Below, one piece after another: positions 57,023 to 64,000 of a DNA stretch of 64,000 nucleotides. The notes under the pieces are model-generated. The model was not told where the DNA came from, ran no database searches, and worked only from the letters and a program-made list of their open reading frames with translations. Both the position numbers and the translations under genes were made by a program. Positions within the stretch are counted from its first letter, which is position 1. Every line of letters begins with the position of its first letter. The DNA comes from AP-15 sp963818695 (GTDB taxonomy: Bacteria; Pseudomonadota; Alphaproteobacteria; ATCC43930; CGMCC-115725), in contig CAWFTG010000011.1 in the NCBI GenBank assembly GCA_963818695.1, positions 372,001 through 436,000 on the forward strand, in the 5' to 3' direction.

Positions 57023-57904
57023 TTAAAAAGTCGCACCCGATTGCAGCCAAGCCCGCACGATCTCTTCGCCGGTGGCGAACCAGACCCGGTCGTGCAAGCG
57101 AATATATTGTAGCGCGGAATCCAGGCCGGCGATGCGGTGCGGCACTCCGATCAGATAGGGGTGCAGGCAAATCGCCATCACCCGGCCCGAGTGGGCGCCC
57201 TCGGCGTAGAGCGTGTCGAATTGGCGGCGGATCATGTTTTCGAACTGGTCGATCGTGCCGTTCCTGTATTGGAAGTGCGGCGCATCGTTGATCTCGTAAG
57301 AATACGGAATCGACACCAACCGCTTGCCGCCGACATCCATGAAATAAGGTTGGTCGTCATTCACCCAGTCGGCAACGTATTCACAGCCTTCCTCGGCGAG
57401 GAAATCGAGAGTATGCCAGGTCTCGGCTAGACCGGCGCCGAGCCAACCGACCGGCTTTCGTCCGGTCATCTCGGCTATCCGAGACAGCGTGCGTGCGATC
57501 GTCTGGCGCTCTTCCTCGGGGCTCAATTGGTCGAGCCATACGCTGTTTGTCTGATTGTGCCCCAGGATCTCCCAACCGAGCTCGACTGCCGCTCGGACGA
57601 TCTGAGGATGGTGGTCGCAAATATCGCTGTTGAGGGTCGGGCTGGCTCGGATGCGGTGTTTGCTCAGCACATCCATCAGCCGCCAGATGCCGACCCTGTT
57701 GCCATAATCGCGCTGCGCCCAGGCGCGCACCGAAGGCGGATTGCCCGGCGGCGCCCCCGGATGGCCGGCAATGCCGCGAGTAAGAGGAAAAAATTCGATG
57801 TTAGGGATAACCCAGACGGCTACCCGGGCGCTGCCGGGCCATTCCAGTTTCGGACGGTTGTTGATCGGGGTATAGGGAAACGGGCCGTAATCGCGCGGCT
57901 GCAT
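57023..57904 (-). CDS. Polysaccharide deacetylase/PuuE-allantoinase-like protein
   Basis: 293 residues from ATG 57904 (MQPRDYGPFPYTPINNRP). NodB-fold features: WPGSARVAVWVIPNIEFF, YGNRVGIWRLMDVLSKHRIR, SDICDHHPQIVRAAVELGWE, and LGHNQTNS. It belongs to the group of cyclic-imide or allantoin hydrolases rather than classical chitin deacetylases. True substrate unknown. It converges with the chromate genes, with the stop codons one base apart. Confidence 0.8.
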   Translation of the reverse strand: MQPRDYGPFPYTPINNRPKLEWPGSARVAVWVIPNIEFFPLTRGIAGHPGAPPGNPPSVRAWAQRDYGNRVGIWRLMDVLSKHRIRASPTLNSDICDHHPQIVRAAVELGWEILGHNQTNSVWLDQLSPEEERQTIARTLSRIAEMTGRKPVGWLGAGLAETWHTLDFLAEEGCEYVADWVNDDQPYFMDVGGKRLVSIPYSYEINDAPHFQYRNGTIDQFENMIRRQFDTLYAEGAHSGRVMAICLHPYLIGVPHRIAGLDSALQYIRLHDRVWFATGEEIVRAWLQSGATF

Positions 57905-58064
57905 GGCACCTCCCGCGAGCAAGTTTGGGTCCGACCAGAATGCCTGAGATCAAGACGCAATTGGAGCGCTTTTTAATCGCGACCGCACGCGGCTATGCGT
58001 TAGACCAAACCCTAGCAATGCGACCAAACCAACGTGGTCGGCACTGCCCATCGACTGAGGATTT

Positions 58065-58196
58065 CTACTGGAACGCCTTGATGGCGTTGACCAGAGTCTG
58101 GACGATACCCCAAACCAGAGGAATGCCGACAAAACCCCAGGCGAGGGCGAGCTTGACCCCGTTGCCGGTTCCCGGCGACTGCGGCGCGCTATCCAT
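58065..58196 (-). CDS. MFS transporter small subunit
   Basis: 43 residues: MDSAPQSPGTGNGVKLALA, WGFVGIPLVWGIVQTLVNA, IKAFQ. One membrane helix. Its ATG overlaps the stop of the OFA transporter (TGATG), giving translational coupling. This is the short membrane partner often encoded after oxalate/formate-type MFS genes. It is below usual length cut-offs. Confidence 0.88.
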   Translation of the reverse strand: MDSAPQSPGTGNGVKLALAWGFVGIPLVWGIVQTLVNAIKAFQ

Positions 58197-59590
58197 CACT
58201 GGCTCCCGAAAACCGGCGCCGCCTCGACCTCGGCGTCCGCCTCGACGGCGCGCATGTGAAACCGCTCGTGCACCGACCTCACGAAGAGATTGCAGATAAA
58301 GCCGATGATCAATAGTCCCGCCATCACATACATAGTGACGTTATACGCCCGCGCCGGCGCGACGCCGTGGGTTACGTTGTATTCGCGAATATAATTGACC
58401 AACACCGGTCCAAAGACCCCGGCCATCGACCACGCGGTCAACAACAATCCGTGAATTGCGCCGACATAGCGCGTCCCGAACATGTCGCGGAGATAGGCCG
58501 GCACCGTCGCGAAGCCGCCGCCATACATGCTGAAGATCACCGCATAGCACAGCACGAAAAGCGCTACGCTATGGATTGCGCCAGCGTAGGGCACCAACGC
58601 ATAAAGGGCCGTGCCGAGAGCGAAGAACAAGAAATAAGTGTTCTTGCGGCCAATGTAATCCGAGGTCGAAGACCAGAAAAAACGGCCCATCATGTTGAAT
58701 AGACTAAAGAGGCCAACCAGCCCTGATGCAGCGACTGCGGTAATATGGCCGCGGAACATCTCCTGGCTCATCGCCGAAGCCTGTCCCAAGACGCCAATCC
58801 CGGCGGTCACGTTGAGGCACAGGATCCACCAGATCAGCCAGAACTGCGGCGTCTTCAGCGCGTCGTAGACGAAGACGTTCTGGGTCGTGACAAGGGGTTT
58901 GGGCTGCACCGGCGCGATATAATTGGCGGGCGCCCAGCCGGGTGGCGGCACGCGCACGATCGCGGCGCCGACCATCATGAAGCAGAGGTAAATGAGCCCC
59001 ATGACGATGAAGGTTTCGGCAACCCCGACGTGGGTCGGGCTCGAAAACCGGCTCATCAGCCAGACCGATAGCGGTGCCGCGATAAACGCGCCGCCGCCAA
59101 ACCCCATGATCGCCATGCCGGTCGCCATGCCAGGCCGATCGGGGAACCAGCGGATCAAGGTCGATACCGGAGAGATGTACGCGATGCCAAGGCCGCATCC
59201 GCCGATCACGCCGTAACCCAAATAGACGATCCACAGCTGGTGAAGATAGACGCCGAGTGCCGAGACGAGAAAGCCGCCGGGAAAACACAGCGCGGCGGTG
59301 AACATCGCACGGCGCGGCCCGCCTTCCTCTACCCAGCGGCCCAATACCGCGGCCGAGCCCCCGAGGAACAGAATCGCCAAGCTGAAGATCCAACCGAGCT
59401 CGGTCAGCTTCCAGTCATCGGGCGCCGACTGCGTGATCCCGATCAGCTTCGTCATTGGCAAGTTGAATACGCTGAACGCGTAGACTTGGCCGATGCAGAG
59501 GTGAACGCACAGCGCGGCCGGCGGGATCAGCCAGCGGCTGTACCCCGGCGGGGCGATCGTGCGCTCGCGATGCAAAAACGAACCCGGCAT
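58196..59590 (-). CDS. OFA-family MFS transporter (oxalate/formate antiporter type)
   Basis: 464 residues from ATG 59590 with a strong GGGAGG site upstream. Twelve helices. Blocks include AALCVHLCIGQVYAFSVFN, YGVIGGCGLGIAYISPV, WFPDRPGMATGMAIMGFGGG and GRFFWSSTSDYIGRKNTYF, typical of the OFA group. It exchanges small carboxylates, and specificity for oxalate is not assured. It is followed by its small subunit, overlapping one base. Confidence 0.9.
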   Translation of the reverse strand: MPGSFLHRERTIAPPGYSRWLIPPAALCVHLCIGQVYAFSVFNLPMTKLIGITQSAPDDWKLTELGWIFSLAILFLGGSAAVLGRWVEEGGPRRAMFTAALCFPGGFLVSALGVYLHQLWIVYLGYGVIGGCGLGIAYISPVSTLIRWFPDRPGMATGMAIMGFGGGAFIAAPLSVWLMSRFSSPTHVGVAETFIVMGLIYLCFMMVGAAIVRVPPPGWAPANYIAPVQPKPLVTTQNVFVYDALKTPQFWLIWWILCLNVTAGIGVLGQASAMSQEMFRGHITAVAASGLVGLFSLFNMMGRFFWSSTSDYIGRKNTYFLFFALGTALYALVPYAGAIHSVALFVLCYAVIFSMYGGGFATVPAYLRDMFGTRYVGAIHGLLLTAWSMAGVFGPVLVNYIREYNVTHGVAPARAYNVTMYVMAGLLIIGFICNLFVRSVHERFHMRAVEADAEVEAAPVFGSQ

Positions 59591-59905
59591 GCTTTTTCCT
59601 CCCTTCAACAACCAACACCCGACCAGCGCGGTGTTTCGATAGGGGGGTTCCTTCCCGCCTCTAGCCGAGCCCACACTTCATTTGCGAGTTTATCACCTGG
59701 TCCACAGGTATCCGACAATATCCAGGTCATCAAGTATTTGGAAATCGGGGATCGCCCAGCCTCATCGCTGCGGGCCGCACCGTCGGCTTCCCGCCCTCTA
59801 CCCTGGTTTACAGAGAAAAAATTTCTTCGAAGCCCACTTAACGGCCGAGGAGTGGTAAGGAGGACAACCATCCCTGACCTGGGGCGCTTCGAACGGAGAG
59901 CGGCT
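59591..59905. promoter_or_regulatory. Divergent promoter region, OFA antiporter / hydroxyacid dehydrogenase
   Basis: About 315 bases without a gene between divergent starts. An inverted repeat ACCTG-N5-CAGGT at 59695-59709, with a further CCAGGTCA nearby at 59732-59739, could be an operator serving both genes. No regulator is encoded beside it, and no strong promoter pair was recognised. Confidence 0.4.
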
Positions 59906-60874
59906 GTGCTTCCGCCCAACGACAAGCTCGCGATCTGCTTCGCCCATGTCGCCTATCAGTTGCATGAGCGGTTTTCGGCCCTCAATACCGGCATCAACAG
60001 TTTCGCCGTTCGCGGTTCTGAGAACTTGAAGGACCGGGTGGGCGAGGCCGACGTACTCGTGGTTTCGGGGCTGTGGCACGACGGCCTTCTCGACCGCGCA
60101 GGCCAGCTCCGCTTTATCCAGGCGATCGGCGCCGGCACCGACCAGTTTCCACTCGAAGAACTGAAGAAGCGCGGCATCCGCCTAGCCAGTGCGCGCGGCG
60201 TCAACTATCGCGCCGTCGCAGAGCACGCGATGGCGGTTATCCTCGCGCTCAGCCGCCGTCTTCCCGAGGCGCGCGACAACCAGGCAAAGCGCCTCTGGCG
60301 CGGCATGATCGGCGATCTCTCCCGGCGGGAGGACGAACTCGGCGGCAAGACGCTCCTTGTCGTCGGCTTGGGGCAGATCGGCGGTCGTCTCGCGCAGCTC
60401 GCCAAAGCCTTCGATATGCGCGTCGTTGGGCTGCGGCGCGATCCCGCCGCCGGCCGCGGCGCGGCGGACGCGGCGCTGGCGATGGGCGAGTTCAAATCCC
60501 AATTGCCCGCGGCCGATTTTGTCGCCCTCACCTGTCCGCTGACCAGGGAGACCGAGAAACTGGTCGACGCGGAGGCGCTCGCTCGAATGAAACCCTCCGC
60601 CTATCTCGTCAACATCGCCCGCGGACGGGTCGTTGACGAGGCAGCGCTCGTCGAGGCGCTTGCCGCACGGCGCATCGCCGGCGCCGGCATCGACGTGACG
60701 GTCGAGGAACCGCTTGCACCCAGCTCGCCGCTTTGGGGAATGGAGCATGTGCTCCTCACACCGCACACCGCTGGCGAGACCCGGCGTTACGAGGACAATG
60801 TGATCGAGATCCTACGCGACAATCTAGGGCGCCTCCAGCGCGGCGAAGAACCATTGCGCAATCAGGTGATCTGA
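59906..60874 (+). CDS. D-2-hydroxyacid dehydrogenase (second copy type)
   Basis: 322 residues from GTG 59906, with GGAGAG just upstream; the longer frame to 59240 runs antisense to the OFA gene and is not real. The nucleotide motif is TLLVVGLGQIGGRLAQLAK. The catalytic set is Arg in VNIARGRVVDEAALVEAL, Glu in TVEEPLAPSS and His in LLTPHTAGETRRY. It acts on 2-keto acids such as glyoxylate or hydroxypyruvate. Divergence from an OFA carboxylate exchanger fits such a role, but this is inference. Confidence 0.88.
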   Translation: MLPPNDKLAICFAHVAYQLHERFSALNTGINSFAVRGSENLKDRVGEADVLVVSGLWHDGLLDRAGQLRFIQAIGAGTDQFPLEELKKRGIRLASARGVNYRAVAEHAMAVILALSRRLPEARDNQAKRLWRGMIGDLSRREDELGGKTLLVVGLGQIGGRLAQLAKAFDMRVVGLRRDPAAGRGAADAALAMGEFKSQLPAADFVALTCPLTRETEKLVDAEALARMKPSAYLVNIARGRVVDEAALVEALAARRIAGAGIDVTVEEPLAPSSPLWGMEHVLLTPHTAGETRRYEDNVIEILRDNLGRLQRGEEPLRNQVI

Positions 60875-60943
60875 CCAGCCCCGTCTCTCAGCGGGCTGAC
60901 GATAGGGCTTTCAGTCTAGTCCGTCCGGTGCGATGGTCATCAC

Positions 60944-61957
60944 ATGGTACCACTCTCCGTTCTCGACCTTTCCCCGATAACCGAAGGCAGCGATGCCGGC
61001 CAGGCATTGCGGAATTCGCTTGATGTTGCGCGGCACGTCGAAGCGCTTGGTTACCGGCGTTTCTGGATGGCGGAGCACCATAATTTGCCAGGAATCGCGA
61101 GCGCAGCGACAGCGGTGGCGCTCGCCCACGTGGCGGCCGGCACAAGCAGTATCCGGATCGGCGCCGGTGGCATCATGCTGCCGAACCACGCCCCACTGGT
61201 GATCGCGGAACAGTTCGGCACCCTCGCCGCGCTGCATCCGGGGCGGGTTGAGTTGGGTCTCGGGCGGGCGCCCGGATCGGACCAGATCACCAACCGGGCG
61301 ATCCGCCGAAACCTGCTCGCCGACGTAGACCAGTTTCCCCAGGACGTCGTCGAACTGATGGGCTATTTCCAGCCGGCGGAGCCGGGTCAGGCGGTGCAGG
61401 CTATTCCCGGCGCCGGGCTGGAGGTGCCGATCTGGATACTCGGGTCCAGTCTCTATGGCGCGCAGGTCGCGGCGTATTTGGGCCTGCCGTTCGCCTTCGC
61501 CTCGCATTTCGCGCCGGCTATGATGATGCAAGCTATCGCGATCTACCGCGAGCGGTTCCGTCCCTCGGCACAACTTGCTCTGCCCCATGTGATGCTCGGC
61601 GTTGTGGCCGTCGCGGCGGAATCGGACCACGAGGCGCGGTTTCTATTCTCGTCATTGCAGCAGTCGACGCTTAACAACAGGCTCGGGCGCCGCGGCCCTG
61701 TGCCCGCGCCGGTCGAAGATTTCGACGCGCGGCTCGATCCCTACGCTCGCGCGATCCTGGACGAGGCGCAGGCTTGCGCGATCGTCGGGGCGCCGGAGAC
61801 CGTCCGACGCGGCGTCGATGATTTCATCCGCCGAACCGGCGCCGACGAGCTGATGGTGACGGCGAGCATTTTCGACCACAACAAACGAAAACGATCCTTC
61901 GAGATCGTCGCGCAAGTTCATCGCGCGATGACGGAACCCGCGCCGGCTGCCTCATAG
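60944..61957 (+). CDS. LLM-class flavin-dependent oxidoreductase (MsnO8-like)
   Basis: 337 residues. Luciferase-like monooxygenase fold with PLSVLDLSPITEGSDAGQAL at the start, a mark of the MsnO8 subgroup. Further blocks are RRFWMAEHHNLPGIASAATA, IRIGAGGIMLPNHAPLVIAEQ and RVELGLGRAPGSD. It uses reduced flavin from a separate reductase. Substrate unknown. No flavin reductase is adjacent. Confidence 0.88.
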   Translation: MVPLSVLDLSPITEGSDAGQALRNSLDVARHVEALGYRRFWMAEHHNLPGIASAATAVALAHVAAGTSSIRIGAGGIMLPNHAPLVIAEQFGTLAALHPGRVELGLGRAPGSDQITNRAIRRNLLADVDQFPQDVVELMGYFQPAEPGQAVQAIPGAGLEVPIWILGSSLYGAQVAAYLGLPFAFASHFAPAMMMQAIAIYRERFRPSAQLALPHVMLGVVAVAAESDHEARFLFSSLQQSTLNNRLGRRGPVPAPVEDFDARLDPYARAILDEAQACAIVGAPETVRRGVDDFIRRTGADELMVTASIFDHNKRKRSFEIVAQVHRAMTEPAPAAS

Positions 61958-62013
61958 ACGAAGGTACCGTCGTCGAGATCGGCGGCAGGGAACGGCTGTT
62001 GGCGTCGGCAACT

Positions 62014-62961
62014 TCATGCCATTTGAAACAAGACGCCCTCCGGCTTTGAGGTGCCGACGAGCAACATGAACTCCGCGTCGGTAACCCCGACGTTGCGGAA
62101 ATAGTGCACCCGGCCAGACGGGTTGAAGATCACGTCCTTCGGGCCAAGGCGCTCCTCGACCGTATGCCCGGACGCCTCCCAGCCGACAGTAATGCAGCCC
62201 TTGATAACAAGATACGCGTCCTCGACAGAGCGCGAATAGCCGCGCACTCCGACGCCCTTCGGCAAATGGACCATGTCCATGCGATACTGGCCGGGTGGAG
62301 CACCGCCTTCGCCTACATAGACCAATCGGGCGAATTCGGCGTCCCAGACCGGTCTTCGATCGGCGTAGCGCACAATATACCGAGCGAATTCCCGCTGGCG
62401 CGGATCATCGCTGTCGGGATCGAACGCGCACGTTTTCCCGGGCGCGGCGCCGAAACGGCGCGCGGCCTGCGGATCGCTATCGCGCGGGTGGCAGACATAG
62501 ATCGGCGGCTTCGGCATGCCCGTGCCGACGCTGATAGACATCAGCACCGGCTCGACCCCGTCGTTGCGAAAGCCGTGCGGGCGGCCGGCCTTGTTCAGCA
62601 CCATGTCTTTTGGCCCCAGGCGCGCCTCGATCACTTCGTCGCCCCACGCCCAACCGACCGTCAGCACACCCTCGAGGACGAGAAAATGTTCGACGACCTC
62701 ATGCGAGTGACAGGCGGCGTACTTGCCGACGGGTTGATGCACCAAACTCAACGTGAACCGGCCTGGTTTGAGTGTGCTCGGGTCGTCGGCTTTGGGCGAG
62801 CCGCCGGCGCCGATATAGCGCATTTGCGCCCGCTCCAATTCCGGAAAACCGCGGCTTCCGGGGAAGGCATCCCAGTCGAAGCTCTTATCGGTATAGCGCC
62901 CGATATGGCTCCGCATCTCACGAGAGAGGTCGAGCAGCTTTACCCGTGGGGCAACTGACAT
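62014..62961 (-). CDS. Bicupin (two cupin domains) protein
   Basis: 315 residues with two cupin folds. The first carries a metal-like site CHSHEVVEHFLVLEGVLTVGW and ends with GRPHGFRNDG. The second is more degenerate: GYSRSVEDAYLVIKGCITVGW and GRVHYFRNVG. The doublet resembles gentisate-dioxygenase-type bicupins, but the histidine set is not complete in the second domain. Function is not assigned. It lies 25 bases downstream of the SAF-domain gene on the same strand, probably in an operon. Confidence 0.78.
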   Translation of the reverse strand: MSVAPRVKLLDLSREMRSHIGRYTDKSFDWDAFPGSRGFPELERAQMRYIGAGGSPKADDPSTLKPGRFTLSLVHQPVGKYAACHSHEVVEHFLVLEGVLTVGWAWGDEVIEARLGPKDMVLNKAGRPHGFRNDGVEPVLMSISVGTGMPKPPIYVCHPRDSDPQAARRFGAAPGKTCAFDPDSDDPRQREFARYIVRYADRRPVWDAEFARLVYVGEGGAPPGQYRMDMVHLPKGVGVRGYSRSVEDAYLVIKGCITVGWEASGHTVEERLGPKDVIFNPSGRVHYFRNVGVTDAEFMLLVGTSKPEGVLFQMA

Positions 62962-62986
62962 TACGGATTCCTGACAATCGGGTGTT

Positions 62987-64000
62987 TCATTTCGCGGCTA
63001 GTGTTGCCGCCGCGACCGGCAAAGGCGAGAACCGGCGTTCCATTTCGCGACGAGTACGAACCGCGTCGGTATCCGCTATCGCCACGTCCAGCCACGTTAT
63101 GATCTGGCCCGCGGGGAGGTCCCGCACGAGCTTGACGTTATGCGCCAAGCCAATCGGCAGCGCTTGTTCCAACAGGCTGCGTTCCGCCGGCACCAGCTTG
63201 CCCCAGACGGTGTACCCGCCTTCGCCGTCTAGCGTCTCGCCGGCCGAGAGCGCCCGCTTCGCGACAGCGACGACATCGCCGCGGAAGCCGCTCGCCTGCC
63301 CGGTCGGCTCTGCGCGCAACGCGGCTGACAGCACGGAAATGCCGAGCTCCAGGCCGATCAGATGATAGGGCTTGTACATCGCGGCATACCAGCCGCTGGC
63401 GTCGGTCCTCAGCCCGTACTCCCTGAAACAAGCCTTGGCGTATTCGTTTGGCGCTTTCAGTACGACGTAGACGCCCCATCGCAGATCGCGAAAGACTGCC
63501 CGGCCGTCGCGCTCGAGAGACGAGACCACTTCGACGGTTCCGTCCTGTTCGAGAACGCCGCCCGCTTTTCTCGCGCGTAGAACATGCGGCAGATCATCCA
63601 CCCCGCAAGGCGGGAAACCGAGACCGTCTCCCGGCACCGCGAGGCCCGTGGCGTTCGCGATCGCGGCCATCTCGATCGCGGATTTCGTGCCGTCGAGAAA
63701 GGAGTTGAACATCTGCGGGTTCATGCCGCCGCGGCGGGCCTCCTCCGGCGTGAGGCCGTAATGTGCCCAGACGTCGTCCGGTGTCACTGCGTGATAAGCC
63801 GGTAGATATTTGGTGCCCTTCCCCGCGGCGGCGACTTCGAAGCCGCACGCGCGCGCCCAGTCGACGAGCTCGCAGGTGAGCGCCGGCTGATCGCCGTAGG
63901 CCAGCGAATAGACAACGCCCTTGGACCGCGCTTCTGCCGCGAGGAGCGGTCCTGCCAGCACGTCGGCCTCGACATTCACCATCACGATGTGCTTGCCCGC
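62987..64000 (-). CDS. NAD(P)-dependent oxidoreductase with C-terminal SAF domain, 5' end outside window
   Basis: The frame stays open to base 64000, and residues before the ATG at 63985 (GKHIVMVNVEADVLAGPLLA) still look like protein, so the gene starts beyond the window. It resembles the homoserine-dehydrogenase-like family with a SAF domain. Blocks: ARSKGVVYSLAYGDQPALT, MNPQMFNSFLDGTKSAIEM, GVYVVLKAPNEYAKACF, YKPYHLIGLELGISVLSAAL, and SAF-like LSAGETLDGEGGYTVWGKL. The reaction is unknown. It is upstream of the bicupin gene. Confidence 0.82.
   Translation of the reverse strand, partial: AGKHIVMVNVEADVLAGPLLAAEARSKGVVYSLAYGDQPALTCELVDWARACGFEVAAAGKGTKYLPAYHAVTPDDVWAHYGLTPEEARRGGMNPQMFNSFLDGTKSAIEMAAIANATGLAVPGDGLGFPPCGVDDLPHVLRARKAGGVLEQDGTVEVVSSLERDGRAVFRDLRWGVYVVLKAPNEYAKACFREYGLRTDASGWYAAMYKPYHLIGLELGISVLSAALRAEPTGQASGFRGDVVAVAKRALSAGETLDGEGGYTVWGKLVPAERSLLEQALPIGLAHNVKLVRDLPAGQIITWLDVAIADTDAVRTRREMERRFSPLPVAAATLAAK

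Noticed and set aside
59240..59905. 222-codon N-terminal extension of the hydroxyacid dehydrogenase
   Set aside because: It runs antisense to the OFA transporter. GTG 59906 with a ribosome site gives the normal family length.

Overview
The window is about 64 kb of GC-rich, gene-dense chromosome. It almost certainly comes from an alphaproteobacterium, probably Rhodospirillales-like. The evidence is a circularly permuted two-piece tmRNA gene, an alpha-type SspB, the DUF2794 and DUF3309 families, HemJ next to HemH and rho, and a TPR/BamB/Der operon. A Gram-negative envelope is implied by the BamB lipoprotein, the MlaE/MlaF pair and a YcbB-type L,D-transpeptidase.

Layout. 1-2573: end of heme synthesis (hemH, hemJ), then rho. 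2591-9938: a frame-broken quinone oxidoreductase, a DUF255 thioredoxin-like protein, a 2Fe-2S ferredoxin, an aromatic-catabolism-like cluster with one frameshift per gene, and a broken M15 peptidase. 9978-11780: a CoA-binding domain fused to MetY. 11781-13174: non-coding DNA with an IS91-type transposase remnant. 13175-14926: a secreted PQQ-type sugar dehydrogenase. 15515-18038: tmRNA, sspB and class I fumarase. 18076-21506: ECF sigma, anti-sigma and periplasmic sensor, a LysM protein and a LOG protein. 21541-24397: remains of a dimeric-type isocitrate dehydrogenase gene split by an intact monomeric isocitrate dehydrogenase gene. 24420-28803: a hydroxyacid dehydrogenase, a broken acetyltransferase, a DOPA-dioxygenase-like protein, DUF3309, and the YcbK/YcbB peptidoglycan pair. 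29258-35642: ppk, ppx, alr, mlaE, mlaF. 35672-41449: radA, cvpA, purF, an MFS symporter and an SDR. 41439-44473: a der 3' fragment, CBS and Usp stress proteins and an ABC membrane domain. 44474-47836: der, bamB and a TPR protein. 48015-52065: DUF2794, a FAH-family hydratase, an aminotransferase, a PEP-CTERM remnant and a NadQ/NrtR-like regulator. 52212-53679: a strong promoter, a long leader and a proline-rich adhesin-like gene. 54219-57021: folP, folB and a split chromate transporter. 57023-64000: a deacetylase, an OFA antiporter with its small subunit, a hydroxyacid dehydrogenase, a luciferase-like oxidoreductase, a bicupin and a SAF-domain oxidoreductase.

The two most notable points are these. 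(1) A complete monomeric NADP-isocitrate dehydrogenase gene lies inside the fossil of the unrelated dimeric enzyme, which looks like an enzyme replacement caught in place. (2) The tmRNA gene lies directly upstream of sspB, so the degradation tag and the adaptor that reads it are neighbours. About ten single-base frameshifts were seen. All are in dispensable genes, while housekeeping genes are open. This favours gene decay, but most shifts are +1, so sequencing error cannot be excluded.
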